DNA of 64,000 bases. Origin: BS750m-G57 sp964607575. Lineage in GTDB: Bacteria > Planctomycetota > Phycisphaerae > SM23-33. This document shows positions 8,643 through 16,956 of the stretch, piece after piece. The first letter of the stretch is position 1. The number at the start of each line of letters is the position of its first letter. The DNA is taken from the NCBI GenBank assembly GCA_964607575.1, contig CAZSLS010000010.1, positions 1 through 64,000 on the forward strand, given 5' to 3'. The position numbers and the translations under genes are program-made. The notes under the pieces are model-generated. The model made no database searches. It was not told where the DNA came from and saw only the letters and a list, made by a program, of their open reading frames with translations.

Positions 8643-10025
8643 ATGGGCATGACGATTACAGAGAAAATTCTCGCCAGACACGCCGGGCGAGACAGCGTCA
8701 CCCCGGGTGAGAATATCTGGTGCGACGTCGATGTGCTGATGACCCACGATGTCTGCGGACCGGGGACCATCGGGATTTTCGAAGAGCATTTCGGCGCCGA
8801 CGCCAAAGTGTTCGACCCCGAGAAGATCGTGATCATACCGGATCACTATATCTTCACCGCCGATCCCAAGGCGCACCGCAACCTCGATATCCTCCGCGAC
8901 TTCGTAAAACGCCAGAGCATCAAGCATTTTTATGACGCCGACTTCGTCACCGCCGGCCTGGAGGGTATGCCCGCGCCGTATACCGATCCGGATGCGACGA
9001 GCTATGTCGGCGTATGTCACGTGGGCCTGCCGCAGAAGGGGCACACCCGCCCGGGCGAACTGCTGTTGGGCACGGATTCTCACACCTGCACGCACGGCGC
9101 GTTCGGCGAGTTCGCCACGGGTATCGGCAATACCGACGCGGGGTTCGTTATGGGCGCGGGCAAACTGTGGTTGAAAGTGCCCGAATCGCAGAAGTTTATC
9201 TTCAACGACGAGATGCCCCCATACTTGATGGCCAAGGACCTGATCCTCCACGTCATCGGCGAGATCGGCGTCGACGGCGCCACGTACCAGGCGATGGAGT
9301 TTGCCGGGCCCGCGGTGATGAGCCTCAACATCGACGAGCGATGCACCATATGCAACATGGCGATCGAGGCGGGGGGCAAGAACGGGATCATAGCGCCCGA
9401 CGAGGTCACCGAGCAGTACGTTCGCAGCCGCGCGCGGGACGATGCGCCAGCGTTCGAGGCGGTCTACAGCGACGATGACGCTGCCTACGCCGCGGTAATC
9501 GAATTCGACACCGCGGCGATCGAGCCGACGGTGGCGTGCCCGCATTCGCCCGACAAGCGTGCGACGGCGCGCGAACTCGACGTGAAGCTCGACCGGTCGT
9601 ATATCGGTTCGTGTACGGGCGGTAAGACTACCGATTTTGTCGCCGCGGCGACCGTACTGGCGGGGCGGAAGGTCGCGATCGACACGTACATCGTGCCGGC
9701 GACCGTGGAAGTCGACCAGGATCTCGATCGATGCAGGGTCTCAGGCAAATCGCTGCGTGAGATATTCATCGATGCGGGCTGCCTGATCGGTCCGGCGGGT
9801 TGCGCCGCATGTCTCGGCGGGCCGTCCGATACGTTCGGGCGTGCAAACGAAGCTATCAACGTGATCTCGACAACCAACCGCAACTTCCCCGGGCGAATGG
9901 GCTGCAAGGACGCCGGGGTCTACCTCGCCAGCCCGCTGACCGCGGCGGCCAGTGCGATTACGGGAAAAATCACCGATCCTCGCGAGTACCTGACCGCAGA
10001 CCGCGCGATTGGGTTGGCCCGCTAG
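8643..10025 (+). CDS. Aconitase / 3-isopropylmalate dehydratase large-subunit family
   Basis: 460 residues, the usual length of a separate LeuC/HacA-type large subunit. The [4Fe-4S] ligands are visible as C324 (GSCTGGKTTDF) and C387/C390 (GPAGCAACLGG). LLGTDSHTCTHGAFGEFATGIG is the conserved aconitase-superfamily segment near residues 141-162 (quoted in part). These enzymes isomerise hydroxy tri- or dicarboxylic acids by dehydration and rehydration. The active enzyme needs a small swivel-domain subunit (LeuD-like), and none is encoded next to it in this window. The GSCTGGK variant in place of GSCTNSR puts it outside bacterial-type LeuC, so the substrate (isopropylmalate, homoaconitate, methylcitrate-like) is open. 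An SDR-fold gene follows 36 bp downstream. Confidence 0.88.
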   Translation: MGMTITEKILARHAGRDSVTPGENIWCDVDVLMTHDVCGPGTIGIFEEHFGADAKVFDPEKIVIIPDHYIFTADPKAHRNLDILRDFVKRQSIKHFYDADFVTAGLEGMPAPYTDPDATSYVGVCHVGLPQKGHTRPGELLLGTDSHTCTHGAFGEFATGIGNTDAGFVMGAGKLWLKVPESQKFIFNDEMPPYLMAKDLILHVIGEIGVDGATYQAMEFAGPAVMSLNIDERCTICNMAIEAGGKNGIIAPDEVTEQYVRSRARDDAPAFEAVYSDDDAAYAAVIEFDTAAIEPTVACPHSPDKRATARELDVKLDRSYIGSCTGGKTTDFVAAATVLAGRKVAIDTYIVPATVEVDQDLDRCRVSGKSLREIFIDAGCLIGPAGCAACLGGPSDTFGRANEAINVISTTNRNFPGRMGCKDAGVYLASPLTAAASAITGKITDPREYLTADRAIGLAR

Positions 10026-10061
10026 CGAATAGAATCGACATTACTCCAGGAAACTCCTCCC

Positions 10062-10862
10062 ATGGAACAGCCCCCTCACCGCGTTGCGATGGTAACCGGC
10101 GTGAGCGGCGGGCCCGGAAAGGCCGTCGCGATGATGCTCGCGGAACTCGGATGGTCGCTCTTCATCCATACCGAATGCTCGTCTGAAGAGGGCGAGGCGA
10201 TCATCGACGAAGCAATCGCCGCCGCCGAAGCCAAAGACGCGGAAATACAGGTCGCCGCCGCCAGGGCGGATCTCACTGACCCGGCGCACCGGGAGCAACT
10301 CCTGGACAGGGCGATGGACTCGCTCGGTCAGATCGATATGCTGGTCAACGCGCCGTGGGATTCCGCCGCCGGGCCCGCCGATCTGCTGGAACTCACTCAG
10401 GACGACTACGCTGAGCAGATGGACTCGACCGCAACCGCCAGCATATTCACCACGCAGCTCGTCGCCAACGAGATGGTTCGCCAGGTGCAGGCGGGCATGA
10501 TCGAGAACCCCCGGATCGTCACGATAAACTCCGTCCATGCCTATACTTCCAGCACGGACTATGCCCCGCAATGTCTGGCGAGGGCGACGCTGTCGATGAT
10601 GACCAGGCTGTTCGCCGACCGCCTCGGCGACTACGGTATCAACGTTTACGAGCTGCGCGTGGGGCTGCTGTCGACCGGCGCTGACGACCCGGCGCACGGC
10701 AAGTACGATGCACTCATCGAGCAGGGCATCACGCCGATAAGGCGGTGGGGCAGGTCCCAGGACATCGCCCGCGCAGTGGCCGCGATCGCCGAGGACATGC
10801 TGACGTTTTCAACCGGAGAGGTGATCAATATCGACGGCGGTTTCCATCTGCGGAGGCTGTAG
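10062..10862 (+). CDS. SDR-fold protein with non-canonical catalytic residues
   Basis: 266 residues with a Rossmann start TGVSGGPGKAVA (residues 12-23; the TGxxxGxG spacing is kept) and the family ending GEVINIDGGFHLRRL. The usual NNAG is NAPW. Aligning S157 (INSVHAY) to the family pattern S-x12-Y-x3-K puts Q170 at the Tyr position and R174 at the Lys position (APQCLARATLSM). If a shorter loop is assumed, Y167 could stand in as Tyr, but then Lys is C171. Either way the Tyr/Lys dyad is broken, so the usual ketoacyl reduction is doubtful. It is closest by eye to planctomycete proteins annotated as 3-ketoacyl-ACP reductase. It probably shares a transcript with the upstream aconitase-family gene. 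A convergent gene ends 14 bp beyond it. Confidence 0.8.
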   Translation: MEQPPHRVAMVTGVSGGPGKAVAMMLAELGWSLFIHTECSSEEGEAIIDEAIAAAEAKDAEIQVAAARADLTDPAHREQLLDRAMDSLGQIDMLVNAPWDSAAGPADLLELTQDDYAEQMDSTATASIFTTQLVANEMVRQVQAGMIENPRIVTINSVHAYTSSTDYAPQCLARATLSMMTRLFADRLGDYGINVYELRVGLLSTGADDPAHGKYDALIEQGITPIRRWGRSQDIARAVAAIAEDMLTFSTGEVINIDGGFHLRRL

Positions 10863-10876
10863 GCGTCAGTGGGGGG

Positions 10877-11659
10877 CTATTCGGCGGAGAGTATCTGCTC
10901 GTCGTTGCGGGCCGCGATGGATTGACCCGGTTGGACCACCAGGAAATCATCGTCCCACCGTCCGTTGAACAGTTTGGCCAGGAGGCTCGGGTCGCCGTCG
11001 CGGACTTCCAGTTCCCAATTATTCTCCCGAGCCCTTTCCTCCGCCGTTGCGATAAAGTACGTCTCGTCGCAGACGCCCATTTTGAGGTACAGTATTTTCG
11101 AGTAGGCGTCCCGCCAATTGCCCATTGACGCGACGATGTAGTCGGCGTTGTCCTTACCGTACTTCTCGACCATCTCCTCGTAGGAATCACCGAGCCCGAG
11201 TTTCTCCAGCACGCCGGCCTGCCCGAGCGAAGTCTGCTGTGCGAACGATTTGCCCGACGGGTCGTAATCGCCGCGCTCGATCCATCCGGTGGTCATGTAG
11301 TACGTTCCGGGATTCTCGTCGAAGTACTCGCGATACGCCCGGCGCGACCCGAAGAACATGGTGATGCAGTCGTGCGCCCGCGGGATCACCAGCGGAATGT
11401 CGCCCGCTTTCAACCCCACCACGCCGTCGTTACACCTCGCATAGCCAAGCAGAATCGCGTCGTATTGGTCTTCGGGAGCGACGGCGTCAATAGCGTTCTG
11501 GATCCTCGTCTGCATATCGCCGGTTTCCAGATCGTGCAGTCCCTTGCGGAGGAATTCCAGATCGACGTGGTGCGGGGAGGTGGCGGCGAGATAGCATGCC
11601 TCGCGGAAGATGATTTCGCATCCGATGAACTTCAGGCATTTGCGTTGTTCGGGGGCCAT
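10877..11659 (-). CDS. DUF1638 family protein
   Basis: 260 residues. The segments LKFIGCEIIFREACYLAATS near the N-terminus, LLGYARCNDGVVGL and IPLVIPRAHDCITMFFGS identify the DUF1638 family, known from methanogens and many anaerobic bacteria. Conserved Cys and His residues (GCEI, ARCNDG, RAHDC) suggest metal or cofactor binding, but the function is not known to me. No signal peptide, so cytoplasmic. It is the last gene of a minus-strand series (nadE, zinc-ribbon protein, this gene) with a 48-bp gap to the preceding gene. Confidence 0.85.
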   Translation of the reverse strand: MAPEQRKCLKFIGCEIIFREACYLAATSPHHVDLEFLRKGLHDLETGDMQTRIQNAIDAVAPEDQYDAILLGYARCNDGVVGLKAGDIPLVIPRAHDCITMFFGSRRAYREYFDENPGTYYMTTGWIERGDYDPSGKSFAQQTSLGQAGVLEKLGLGDSYEEMVEKYGKDNADYIVASMGNWRDAYSKILYLKMGVCDETYFIATAEERARENNWELEVRDGDPSLLAKLFNGRWDDDFLVVQPGQSIAARNDEQILSAE

Positions 11660-11707
11660 AGGACAATTCTCTTGGCGCTGCGGGCGCGATCGTATCGTGG
11701 TATCCGC

Positions 11708-13480
11708 TCAGACGCCGAAGAATCCCGGTCGCTTGGGGCGTTTCACGGGGGGGTTGGGTTTGGTGATCGGAGGGACGGTTGGCGGGGTCGTTTTGGGTTT
11801 CGGGCGGACGGTCCGGTTGCGCTGGGGAACTACCGGTACGTTCCTGGACCACCCCGGTCGGGCGAAGGTCAACTGGTGGAACGGCTCCTCGCGGAGGTAC
11901 AGGATAGCCTCCTTACCGTCGTGCGCGAATCGCAGCAGGCATTGGAGCGTGCTTCCGTTGTGTTTGAGCTGCGTCACGTAGAGACCGCGGGCGTCCCGGG
12001 TGGCGGTGCCCGTCACGTTCCCCGAACCCAGGGAGATTTTCACCGAACCGTTCAGGCCGGGGCGAACCGAGAGCTTCTGGGGCACCGTATTTTGAATCGC
12101 GGACATCACCGGGTCGCTCAGCAGCGGTTTGGTATTTCGCGGGGCGACCTCCACGTAGGGCAATGAACTGCCCATGACCGCCTCAGCGGGGAGTACGTGT
12201 GCGGGACTTCCCAGTGCGACCTTCACAGGGGCTATCTTGCCCAGCGAGACGATTCCATTCGCCGCGGTTGTGCCCAAAGCTTTCTGGGGCAGCTCGAACA
12301 GCATGGTGATCGTCCGCGATCCGCGCGCCGGTATGCTCATACGCCTTCGGATTGGCGGGACGGGCAGAATCGACTTGACCGGTTCACCCAGCGACGGGTA
12401 GCTATCCAGACCGATTCGCAATACCGCACCCTTACCGTAGTTGTCGATGTCCAGCTTGTCGTCGCCGGCAGTCACCTGTACGCGGATACGACAGAACACT
12501 TTCCCCGGTCCCGCCGGGAAAAAACCGTTCCCCGCGAAAGAGTCCGTCGAACTGGTCACCGCCCGGCAGGCTGCTATCCGCTTGACCGGTTTGGGCACCA
12601 CGGGCCTGGTTTTGGTCGTCGGATCCTTGGGTTTTATGATAGTGTTATTGTTTCCGCCGGAAGCAGTGTTCCCCGGGTCGATTGACGCTGTCGCGTTGCC
12701 ATTGCCCGGATCTGTCGAGCCGCCCTTGAAGATTCCCGCCATCACCCAGATACCCACCGCGATCCCCACTACCGCGGCCACAGCCAGCAGCGCCATCTTC
12801 TTCTGGCCGGACATGCCTCTCCTTGCATGTGGCGTGTGCTTGTGGACGGCCTCCTGGAGTGCGGGCAACTCCTGGGACGCCGATGGTCCGCGGGGCGACG
12901 TGAACGCGGAGATTGCTTCGTTGAGCGCGAGGATCTCGCGTCCTTCCAGCGCGTTGGCGGATTGGTGCATGAAATCTTCATCTTCGGGGATATCGAGCGT
13001 GGCGTCGTCGTCGGCGCTGTCGGTTTCGACGAACGTGGCGAGTTCCGCCAGTTCGGATTCCTCGATTTTCACTATCGCCGGAGCCGCCTTGTCCGGAATT
13101 TCGGTCTCCGAAGCGATAACCCTCGGGCTTCGTTTGGCGATGAGTTCCTCGATGCGGCGTTCGGCTTCCTGTCCGGCGAACGGTAGTCTGACACGATTAC
13201 CGCAGGCGGGGCAGGTAGTTTTCCTACCGGCCATCCTCAGGCTGACCTTCAGCCCCCTTCCGCACGAACCGCAGTTGACGTGGATCTTGCGGGCAAGTGC
13301 GCCCCGCATGACCACTGCGAAAGCCGTATCCTCCGACCCCACGTCAAAGACGGGCTGCTTGCCGTGGGCCGATCCGTTGGACCCGACTTCGTGTCCGCAA
13401 TGCGTGCAGCAGACTACTCCGTCGTCCGACGGTTCATCGGCGAGGCTCATCTGACCACACTGTCCGCACAGAATTTTCAA
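11708..13480 (-). CDS. Zinc-ribbon membrane protein with C-terminal beta domain
   Basis: 590 residues. The N-terminus has two treble-clef style zinc ribbons: CGQCG...CTHCG at residues 5-29 and CGSCG...CPACG at about 70-93. An acidic and low-complexity linker follows, then one membrane helix (KKMALLAVAAVVGIAVGIWVM in part, near 228-250) and a Ser/Thr/Pro-rich stretch. The outside part resembles DUF4352-like immunoglobulin-fold domains (FCRIRVQVTAGDDKLDIDNYG). The cytosolic zinc-ribbon head with an external beta domain suggests a planctomycete envelope sensor or anchor; no specific role can be assigned. It starts 11 bp after the nadE stop and is probably co-transcribed with it. Confidence 0.75.
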   Translation of the reverse strand: MKILCGQCGQMSLADEPSDDGVVCCTHCGHEVGSNGSAHGKQPVFDVGSEDTAFAVVMRGALARKIHVNCGSCGRGLKVSLRMAGRKTTCPACGNRVRLPFAGQEAERRIEELIAKRSPRVIASETEIPDKAAPAIVKIEESELAELATFVETDSADDDATLDIPEDEDFMHQSANALEGREILALNEAISAFTSPRGPSASQELPALQEAVHKHTPHARRGMSGQKKMALLAVAAVVGIAVGIWVMAGIFKGGSTDPGNGNATASIDPGNTASGGNNNTIIKPKDPTTKTRPVVPKPVKRIAACRAVTSSTDSFAGNGFFPAGPGKVFCRIRVQVTAGDDKLDIDNYGKGAVLRIGLDSYPSLGEPVKSILPVPPIRRRMSIPARGSRTITMLFELPQKALGTTAANGIVSLGKIAPVKVALGSPAHVLPAEAVMGSSLPYVEVAPRNTKPLLSDPVMSAIQNTVPQKLSVRPGLNGSVKISLGSGNVTGTATRDARGLYVTQLKHNGSTLQCLLRFAHDGKEAILYLREEPFHQLTFARPGWSRNVPVVPQRNRTVRPKPKTTPPTVPPITKPNPPVKRPKRPGFFGV

Positions 13481-13491
13481 ATCAACATTCC

Positions 13492-15135
13492 TTACTCGCC
13501 CTGGACGTATCGTTGGGCAATGGGCATCCTTCTGCCCGTGCCGAACGCCCTGGTCGTTACCTTGATAGCAGGCGCCGCCTGCTTTCGCTTATACTCGTTT
13601 GCATCGACCATCCGCACCGCACGGTTGACTACATCCGGCGCGAAACCTTCGTCGATGATCTGTCTCGCCGTCATGTCTCCTTCAATATACCGTGAAATGA
13701 CCTCGTCGAGAAGGGGGTAGGGCGGTAGTTTATCCTGGTCGAGTTGGTCGGGCTTCAATTCGGCGCTGGGCGCCTTGGTAATTATACCCCGTGGAATGCG
13801 GTCTGATCCGGTTTCCGCGTTAAGTTGTTCCGCCAATTCGTAGACCACCGTCTTCAGCACGTCGCCTATCGGCGCCAGCCCGCCGCACATGTCTCCGTAA
13901 AGCGTGCAGTAGCCTGTCGATAACTCGGACTTATTGCCTGTAGCCAGAGGCAGGTGACCAAATGCGTTGGACACCGCCATAACCAGCGCACCGCGGATCC
14001 GGGCCTGGATATTTTCACCGGCGATATCGAGATTCCCGCCGGCAAGCACGTCCTCCAGCGACGCCTCAAACGCCGAATGCATCGGTTCGATCGGAACTAC
14101 CTTGTAGTGTATCCCCAGATTCTGCGCCAGCAATTCGGCGTCGATCAGGCTGTGATCGCTGCTGTATCTGCTTGGCATGGCCAGGGAGTATACGTTCTCC
14201 GGTCCGACCGCATCGGCGGCGAGAGTCGCAACCACCGCCGAATCGATACCACCCGAAGAGCCCAGCACCACGCTGCTGAAACCGCACTTGCGAACGTAAT
14301 CCTTCAGGCCCAGCTTCAAAGCGGACGAGAGTCTCTCCAACTGGTCGCCGAGTTCCTCGATGGCCTGCGCCCCGCCGATCGGATCGACTTCGAGCAGATC
14401 CTCCTGGAAGCCTTTTGCCCGTGCGATTACCTCACCGCCGGGCGAAATCGCGCAGCTTGTCCCGTCGAAGACCAACTCGTCGTTGCCCCCGACCTGGTTG
14501 ACGTAGAGTATCGGAAGGGCGCACCGCGTCGCCTGGCGGGAGAACAGTTTCTCGCGCGTTGCGGCTTTGCCTTGCTCGTACGGGCTGGCGGACATGTTGA
14601 TTATCATTTCGGCCCCGTCTTCGGCGAGCATGGCGATCGGGTCGCGGGCGTACAGTTCGCGCCCCAGTGCATCGGCGTCCCAGAGGTCTTCGCAGATGCT
14701 CAGGCCGATCCGCCGCCCGTTGATCTCGATGCACCCCGGCCGCTTGCCGGGCTCGAAGTACCGCGTCTCGTCGAACACGTCGTAAGTCGGTAGCAGCGTT
14801 TTCACGTGTACGCCTTCAACTCGACCGTTTGCGAGTACCGCCGCGGCGTTCTGCAGCGGTCGGCCGGTGCTGTCGCCGGTCGGGCGGACGAAACCGACCA
14901 GCGCCGTTATACCCTCGCAGCGCCGGGCGAGTTCCTCGACGCCCGCCAGCGAATCGGCTACGAAACCTTCCTTCCTCAGGAGGTCGCGGGGCGGATATCC
15001 CACCACCGACAACTCGCCGAAGACGACGAGGTCGGCGCGGGAGGCCTTCGCGCGGTCGATGAATTCGGACATTCGTGCCACGTTTCCGCGTATGTCGCCG
15101 ACAATCGGATTGAACTGGGCCAGAGCAATTTTCAC
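13492..15135 (-). CDS. nadE: Glutamine-dependent NAD+ synthetase
   Basis: 547 residues with a GTG start at 15135 (GGGG 5 bp upstream). The N-terminal nitrilase-type glutaminase has the triad E41 (FGELSVVGYPPRDL), K112 (VKTLLPTYDVFDE) and C148 (LSICEDLW). The C-terminal synthetase has the ATP-pyrophosphatase loop SSGGIDSA at 293-300, and RAIGTGRRMPIAQRY-like residues near the end. It makes NAD+ from deamido-NAD+, ATP and ammonia taken from glutamine. Housekeeping, cytoplasmic, full length. It heads a minus-strand series of three genes. A link to the NAD-targeting SIR2-like proteins at 32-35 kb should not be assumed; they are 17 kb away. Confidence 0.95.
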   Translation of the reverse strand: MKIALAQFNPIVGDIRGNVARMSEFIDRAKASRADLVVFGELSVVGYPPRDLLRKEGFVADSLAGVEELARRCEGITALVGFVRPTGDSTGRPLQNAAAVLANGRVEGVHVKTLLPTYDVFDETRYFEPGKRPGCIEINGRRIGLSICEDLWDADALGRELYARDPIAMLAEDGAEMIINMSASPYEQGKAATREKLFSRQATRCALPILYVNQVGGNDELVFDGTSCAISPGGEVIARAKGFQEDLLEVDPIGGAQAIEELGDQLERLSSALKLGLKDYVRKCGFSSVVLGSSGGIDSAVVATLAADAVGPENVYSLAMPSRYSSDHSLIDAELLAQNLGIHYKVVPIEPMHSAFEASLEDVLAGGNLDIAGENIQARIRGALVMAVSNAFGHLPLATGNKSELSTGYCTLYGDMCGGLAPIGDVLKTVVYELAEQLNAETGSDRIPRGIITKAPSAELKPDQLDQDKLPPYPLLDEVISRYIEGDMTARQIIDEGFAPDVVNRAVRMVDANEYKRKQAAPAIKVTTRAFGTGRRMPIAQRYVQGE

Positions 15136-15315
15136 GATACCCCATTTTTACTCGCTGAGGCGTCCGCTTTCACGCAAAAAACCGTAGCTCTTGGTCTTAT
15201 GTCGTTCAATCCCGGATCGGAAACCCCAAATCCCAAATATTTTTCTGCCTTATTTCACTGACCTTGTCAAAGGGTCGATACAGATCAATACGGGGCCGAA
15301 CAGGAGAATACTGAT

Positions 15316-15672
15316 ATGCTCGAAACTACGACAAAAGGTATCGAACGAAGACGACATTCAAGGGCTTCGGTCCATATGGGCGTGCGGTGCATACGGTTAG
15401 ACCCGCATGAAGGGGACGTAATAGATAAAGTCGACATGCTCGACCTTTCCCGCAGCGGCGTCGGCGCCGTCAGCGACAACTGGTACTATCCCGGTCAGAA
15501 AGTAGTAGTCTGCCTCCCCGCCGCGGACGATCGCGGTAAACGCCAGATCCGGGCAACAGTCCGCCGCTGTCTGAGCCGCCAGGAAACCGGATACCGCATC
15601 GGTCTGGAATTCGACCACAATTCACTCAATACATGGTCAAGCCTGAGTACCAGAGCGGTCGCGGCGGCCTGA
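15316..15672 (+). CDS. PilZ-domain protein
   Basis: 118 residues, a single PilZ domain. The c-di-GMP-binding signature is present: an Arg-rich ERRRHSR at residues 10-16 (RxxxR) and DLSRSGVGAV (D/NxSxxG) near 44-53. AGGAG lies 8 bp before the ATG. It probably binds cyclic di-GMP and passes the signal to a partner for motility, adhesion or exopolysaccharide; no such partner is adjacent. The start at 15316 fits the usual domain boundary. It converges on the next gene, with a GC-rich dyad in the 51-bp space. Confidence 0.9.
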   Translation: MLETTTKGIERRRHSRASVHMGVRCIRLDPHEGDVIDKVDMLDLSRSGVGAVSDNWYYPGQKVVVCLPAADDRGKRQIRATVRRCLSRQETGYRIGLEFDHNSLNTWSSLSTRAVAAA

Positions 15673-15723
15673 ACGATCGCCCCGTCAAACAGTTGACCGC
15701 CGCGGGGCCGCGGGGCGGTGATC

Positions 15724-16839
15724 TCACTTCTTTTTCTGCTGCTTTTTCTTCGCGTCACGCGCCTTCTTTTCCGCGTCGATAACCTCTCTCGAGGATATTA
15801 CCAACGCGCCGTTCCGTATCTCGAAGCCAAGTTTGCCCGGCGCTGCTTTTTCCAGCACGCCCGCCAGCACCTTCCCCAGGGTCGCACCGGCCAGGCTGAG
15901 GCTGATCGTTTTCTTCATGTCGACCCCGGCGCCCTTAAGGTACAACCAGTGTACCGAGATATTGGTCTTGGAGTCGTCCCGCAATTGCCGGAATATTTCA
16001 GATAGCGGCGCGTCCTTGAATGCAACCTTGCCGATCTTCTTTTTCAGATCGTCGGGCGTGACCGGCGCCTTTGCTTTGGCGGTCGATTCCTTCGTCTCCA
16101 CTACGGGATGCATGTTGAGTTTCAGACTGTCGAAATAAGCGATACGATTGGGCACGGTCTTCTTGATCGTTTCCTTGAGCTTGTCGGGTATTCTTCCGGG
16201 CTTGTATCGGTATGCGAAATAGAGCAGGTAGGTTTCGGCGACGTCTTCCCGCCTGGGGTGACCTTTGGCGTAACCGGAAATGAACTCGGGATCCTTTTTC
16301 TGGGCGGCCAGCCAATCCTTGTTGTGGGCGTGGGGCCCGTCCAGCGACGTGTGCGATGCTTCGTGGTAGAGAGTCTCAGCCAGTATTCCCGCCCTGATGT
16401 ACGATTCGCCCATACCCGTATGGATCAGTAGGCCCCTGCCGCCACCGCCGAACGGTTTTTTTGCGGCGTTTATCGTCACTCTGGCGACGTCCTTTCTCAG
16501 GGCGAAAGGCATCTGTCCTACAACAAGCAGGTATTTCTCCGCTTGCTTGCGGGCTTCTTTCTCGTCGAACTCAGGGTTCACCTGGACGATCATTGTCTGC
16601 CCGTCATCGAACTTCGCATCAAACATGTATGCGTTGACGGCGCCTCCTTTACGGGGTCGCCGGTCGGGCAGCCTGCGTTTTTCTCTTCCGGTCGGAGTTA
16701 TACTCACGAACGCAGACGGGTCTTCAGCGGTAATGATATTTCGATTGACGAATATCGTACCGCCAAAAGGAGGCCTTGCTTCTGCATATATGAAGGTAAA
16801 GGCAACGGTCACGCAGATGTACAGTAGTTTTCTAATCAT
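15724..16839 (-). CDS. Secreted zincin-like metallopeptidase with C-terminal STN-like domain
   Basis: Start set at ATG 16839 (GGGAG 10 bp upstream), 371 residues. It has a Sec signal (IRKLLYICVTVAFTFIYAEA in part). A zincin motif HEASH at about 159-163 sits in AETLYHEASHTSLDG, with a downstream EDVAETYLLYF that could give the third ligand. Residues about 275-355 (VAFKDAPLSEIFRQLRDDS...LSLAGATLGKVLAGVLEK...LVISSREV) match the secretin/TonB short N-terminal (STN) or DUF4974 type. The tail is very Lys-rich (KKARDAKKKQQKKK). Fusion of a putative peptidase to an STN-type domain is unusual. It may process or regulate outer-membrane components, but this is inference. Confidence 0.72.
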   Translation of the reverse strand: MIRKLLYICVTVAFTFIYAEARPPFGGTIFVNRNIITAEDPSAFVSITPTGREKRRLPDRRPRKGGAVNAYMFDAKFDDGQTMIVQVNPEFDEKEARKQAEKYLLVVGQMPFALRKDVARVTINAAKKPFGGGGRGLLIHTGMGESYIRAGILAETLYHEASHTSLDGPHAHNKDWLAAQKKDPEFISGYAKGHPRREDVAETYLLYFAYRYKPGRIPDKLKETIKKTVPNRIAYFDSLKLNMHPVVETKESTAKAKAPVTPDDLKKKIGKVAFKDAPLSEIFRQLRDDSKTNISVHWLYLKGAGVDMKKTISLSLAGATLGKVLAGVLEKAAPGKLGFEIRNGALVISSREVIDAEKKARDAKKKQQKKK

Positions 16840-16956
16840 TCCAATCAAGCTCCCTTGTCAGGCAGTAGAACGTCAGAGTGCGGGAAATCTTACAATTAAT
16901 TGTTCAAAAGTCTGATCCCGCCCGCACCTGCCTTCCCCCGCGTCGGTCTTTCGCCG

